Below, piece by piece: positions 5,756 to 6,269 of a DNA stretch of 6,269 bases. The notes under the pieces are model-generated. The model was not told the DNA's origin. It did no database searches and saw only the letters and a program-made list of their open reading frames with translations. Origin of the DNA: an uncultured Acidobacteriota bacterium (GTDB taxonomy: Bacteria > Acidobacteriota > Thermoanaerobaculia > Gp7-AA8); the NCBI GenBank assembly GCA_946887105.1, contig CAMPKJ010000280.1:1-6269 (forward strand), read 5' to 3'. Made by a program: the position numbers and the translations under genes. Each line of letters opens with the position of its first letter. The first letter of the stretch is position 1.

Positions 5756-6214
5756 TCACTCCTCCGGACTGTCGCCGATGACGAGCCGCTCGATCTGCGC
5801 GGCCGTGCCGTGGAGCCGGCGGGACGGGACTTCCCGCCGCAGGCACATGCCCACCGTGGCGCGCAGCTCTTCCTGATCGAACTGAGCGATGAAGACCGCG
5901 TAGGCCTGCATCCGCAACGCGCGCCGGATGATGTCGACGGCGGCCGCGTTCGTGACCACCACCAGCCGTGGGGCGAGGTTCGGCGCGAGCAGATCGAAGA
6001 GATCGAGGATGGTCGAGCTCTCGGCGGCGAAGGTCACGGGCACCGGCGATCCGATGATGACGCAGCCGAAATCGGTCATGCCGAGCCGCAGGAGCGCCGC
6101 TTCGCCCGTGTCGACGCTGGCGACCGTGATACCGTCGCCGCGCAGCGCGGATTCGAGTAGCGCGCGATGGTCGTCGTGGTGCTCGATGATGAGAATCGAA
6201 GAAGTCTTGCTCAC
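5756..6214 (-). CDS. Degenerate receiver-domain (response-regulator-like) protein
   Basis: The 152-residue protein follows the CheY-like pattern: ILIIEHHDDHRALLESAL with an acidic pocket (E11, D14, D15), then GITVASVDTGEAALLRL, strand 3 (FGCVIIGSP), strand 4 with the conserved Thr (RLVVVTN, T88), and strand 5 followed by QFDQEEL. Where active receivers have the phosphoacceptor Asp at the end of strand 3 there is Gly55, and where the invariant Lys precedes Pro-Phe there is Ala110 (IAQF). It is therefore probably a pseudo-receiver acting without phosphorylation. There is no output domain, only a short tail (about 128-152) rich in Arg and then acidic. The GTG start at 6214 has GAGGG 7 nt upstream. 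It precedes the phosphotransferase gene and may follow another gene whose stop overlaps its start. Confidence 0.8.
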   Translation of the reverse strand: MSKTSSILIIEHHDDHRALLESALRGDGITVASVDTGEAALLRLGMTDFGCVIIGSPVPVTFAAESSTILDLFDLLAPNLAPRLVVVTNAAAVDIIRRALRMQAYAVFIAQFDQEELRATVGMCLRREVPSRRLHGTAAQIERLVIGDSPEE

Positions 6215-6269
6215 GCGTTCGCCCTCGCTCCGGCGTGCGGTTGCACCATGCGCGCCGAACGACTCACGC
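6211..6269 (-). CDS. Possible 3' end of an upstream gene
   Basis: On the minus strand one frame is open from the right edge to a TGA at 6213-6211, giving 18 visible residues ending in MVQPHAGARANA. The TGA overlaps the GTG start of the receiver-like gene as GTGA, an arrangement common in translationally coupled operons. The stretch is too short to identify anything, and the frame could be open by chance in GC-rich DNA. Confidence 0.25.
   Translation of the reverse strand, partial: VSRSARMVQPHAGARANA
6222..6226 (-). promoter_or_regulatory. Shine-Dalgarno GAGGG for the receiver-like gene
   Basis: GAGGG on the minus strand is 7 nt before the GTG at 6214 and supports that non-ATG start. Confidence 0.6.

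Noticed and set aside
1..6269. CRISPR array, tRNA, rRNA or integron attC site
   Set aside because: No regularly spaced repeats, cloverleaf sequences or rRNA motifs were seen on either strand.

Overview
The window is strongly GC-rich, with tightly packed genes and one insertion-like repeat. No gene in it fixes the taxonomy. The TonB-like protein, with its long proline tract followed by a Gly-Gly-x-x repeat linker, resembles energy transducers common in Acidobacteriota (for example Vicinamibacteria), so a soil-type, stress-adapted, GC-rich bacterium of that sort is my best inference. It is not proven by the sequence shown here.

Layout. (1) Positions 1-514, minus strand: N-terminal 171 residues of a TonB-type energy transducer that runs off the left edge, with a sigma-54-like promoter candidate and a good Shine-Dalgarno upstream. 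(2) Positions 718-966, plus strand: an unrecognised 82-residue ORF. (3) Positions 970-1138: a non-coding element of about 169 bp with imperfect terminal inverted repeats of about 38 bp, bounded by CTAG on both sides. It looks like a MITE and lies exactly between the stop codons of two convergent genes. (4) Positions 1135-2888, minus strand: a universal stress protein with three tandem UspA domains, followed closely by an ArsR-family repressor with a CVC metalloid-binding motif. (5) Positions 2995-4745, plus strand, divergent from the stress gene: an MscS-family mechanosensitive channel, then a histidine (phosphoglycerate-mutase-like) phosphatase. (6) Positions 4708-6214, minus strand: an APH/choline-kinase-fold phosphotransferase whose 3' end overlaps the phosphatase gene tail to tail, preceded in the same direction by a receiver-domain protein lacking the phosphoacceptor Asp and the conserved Lys. 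The last 59 bases may hold the 3' end of one more gene overlapping the receiver start as GTGA.

How it fits together. The centre reads as a stress island: a stress sensor/ATP-binding protein and a metalloid-type repressor on one side of a 106-bp divergent promoter region, and an osmotic-release channel on the other. No complete novel system (defence, biosynthetic or mobile) is evident. The most unusual items are the inverted-repeat element between convergent stops, the triple-domain Usp coupled to an arsR-type gene without arsenic resistance genes nearby, and the degenerate receiver.
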